Positions 63,449-64,000 of a stretch of 64,000 nucleotides of DNA are shown in pieces. Origin of the DNA: Halalkalicoccus subterraneus (lineage in GTDB: Archaea; Halobacteriota; Halobacteria; Halobacteriales; Halalkalicoccaceae); the NCBI RefSeq assembly GCF_003697815.1, contig NZ_RDQG01000078.1, positions 142,785-206,784 of the forward strand. Reading direction: 5' to 3'. The notes beneath the pieces are model-generated. The model saw nothing but the letters and a program-made list of their open reading frames with translations. It was not told where the DNA came from and made no database searches. Each line of letters starts with the position of its first letter. Position 1 is the stretch's first letter. Position numbers and translations under genes: made by a program.

Positions 63449-63661
63449 TTAGAGATACTGTGCACTCGCTGTCCGTTCGTCTGTATCCAGTTCATCGAGA
63501 TCACGTTCGACGGAGATCACTCTCCGTGTCGGAATATCGAGTTGTCGTTCGCCGTCTGTAATTCGTATCTGGAGATAGCGCTCTTGGGGCGTTATATTCG
63601 CTTCATCAGCGTGAACCGTCGTTATCTCGTCATTGGCGTCCTCGTATGTGACTTCGATCAT
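63449..63661 (-). CDS. hypothetical acidic protein, 70 aa
   Basis: The Met at 63661 (MIEVTYEDANDEITTVHADE) opens a compact beta-rich protein with ITPQERYLQIRITDGERQLD and IPTRRVISVERDL, then an acidic tail. An in-frame Met 11 codons earlier is less likely, because the intervening residues (IDLSQGTGSH) are not family-like. This shape is common among small haloarchaeal proteins of unknown function. It stands alone, 150 bases from the MetX-like gene. Confidence 0.6.
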   Translation of the reverse strand: MIEVTYEDANDEITTVHADEANITPQERYLQIRITDGERQLDIPTRRVISVERDLDELDTDERTASAQYL

Positions 63662-63876
63662 ATGAGAGCCAGTCCCTTGAGACAGATCAATCATTCCGTA
63701 TCCTCAAGTAGTGATCTCCTTTGTAGTGGAAGCCGTGTGCAACATCAGTAGTTGAGATTTGGACGCTGTGCTGAATGTCCCCTCTGTATGTAGCAGTTAG
63801 TGCCGTCTGCAGTTTCCAGTCAGAATAGATGAGGCACCTGGTATGGAGAGATGCGAACTAAACGGACTCCTCTAGG

Positions 63877-64000
63877 CTACAGTAGTTCGTCGTCGGTGAG
63901 GTGGGGATACGCTACTTCCCAGAGGTGGTCGTCAGGATCGGCAAAGTAGCCGGAATAGCCGCCCCAGAAGGCCTCCTGAGCCGGTTTTACGATGCGTCCG
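63877..64000 (-). CDS. VOC/glyoxalase-family protein (C-terminal part, cut by window edge)
   Basis: Forty residues are visible: GRIVKPAQEAFWGGYSGYFA then DPDDHLWEVAYPHLTDDELL. The W-G-G-Y-S-G-Y-F-x-D-P-(D)-x-H-x-W-E-V pattern is the end of a glyoxalase/bleomycin-resistance (VOC) domain, with the metal-binding Glu in WEVAY. The start lies outside the window. Confidence 0.8.
   Translation of the reverse strand, partial: GRIVKPAQEAFWGGYSGYFADPDDHLWEVAYPHLTDDELL

Noticed and set aside
1..64000. tRNA, rRNA or CRISPR array
   Set aside because: No T-loop consensus, rRNA-like stretch or regularly spaced direct repeats were seen. The only repeated palindromes are three dispersed copies.

Overview
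The window comes from a haloarchaeon (class Halobacteria). The proteins are strongly acidic, exported proteins carry twin-arginine signals, promoters are archaeal TATA boxes, and the recognisable families are typically haloarchaeal: plant-type 2Fe-2S ferredoxins with the CX4CX2C motif, bacterio-opsin-activator HTH regulators, DUF4013, DUF2080-TnpB elements and an ATP-dependent DNA ligase. No rRNA, tRNA or CRISPR array was seen. Base composition is AT-richer between genes. Many genes are isolated or in short divergent pairs, with IS ends and gene fragments among them, which suggests a plastic accessory region or megaplasmid rather than a conserved core.

Layout. 0-9 kb: a ferredoxin, a quinoprotein dehydrogenase with an unknown partner, a Tat-exported endonuclease/exonuclease/phosphatase-fold protein, and a Tat-exported PhoX-like protein ending in cohesin-like and dockerin-like modules. 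9.5-12.5 kb: a three-gene envelope glycosylation operon (GT39, GtrA, GT2). 12.7-17 kb: a zone of gene decay around an FNR-type reductase and a mechanosensitive-channel-like membrane protein. It holds a beta-galactosidase tail, a truncated DUF1801 protein, a small Cys protein with an in-frame stop, and remnants of a disulfide oxidoreductase and a DsrE-family protein. 17.5-20 kb: a selenium-binding-protein/methanethiol-oxidase homologue with an adjacent 2Fe-2S ferredoxin, and a Gdx/SugE-type SMR exporter. 20.6-27.9 kb: an acidic lipoprotein, a HAD hydrolase, a DUF4013 protein, a beta-CASP exonuclease with DNA ligase, and a BrkB-like protein.

28-34.1 kb holds two TnpB elements without TnpA. One abuts a tryptophanyl-tRNA synthetase fragment and carries a DUF2080 gene. 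The other has lost the usual RuvC-II glutamate. Between and after them lie an FGGY kinase, an LLM oxidoreductase and a MOSC protein. 36-41.5 kb: a very large Tat-exported GH2 beta-galactosidase with a LamG-like domain inserted in its catalytic barrel, then a two-gene toxin/antitoxin-like module. 42-46 kb: a ZIP transporter, an HTH regulator with a paired-box operator candidate, an UlaG-like hydrolase and a half-size EamA transporter.

46-62 kb reads as one catabolic neighbourhood: Fe-alcohol dehydrogenase, CoA-acylating semialdehyde dehydrogenase, tungsten aldehyde:ferredoxin oxidoreductase, class III aminotransferase, Lrp regulator, two Na+/solute symporters each with its own one-helix or two-helix small partner, an M20 peptidase, an N-carbamoyl-amino-acid hydrolase, a cupin and a MetX-like alpha/beta hydrolase. 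The parts fit uptake and breakdown of a ureido/amido or beta-amino compound to an acyl-CoA, but the substrate is inferred. A palindrome-centred non-coding repeat of about 210 bp occurs at 20.1 and 45.4 kb, with a third copy of the palindrome alone at 4.6 kb.
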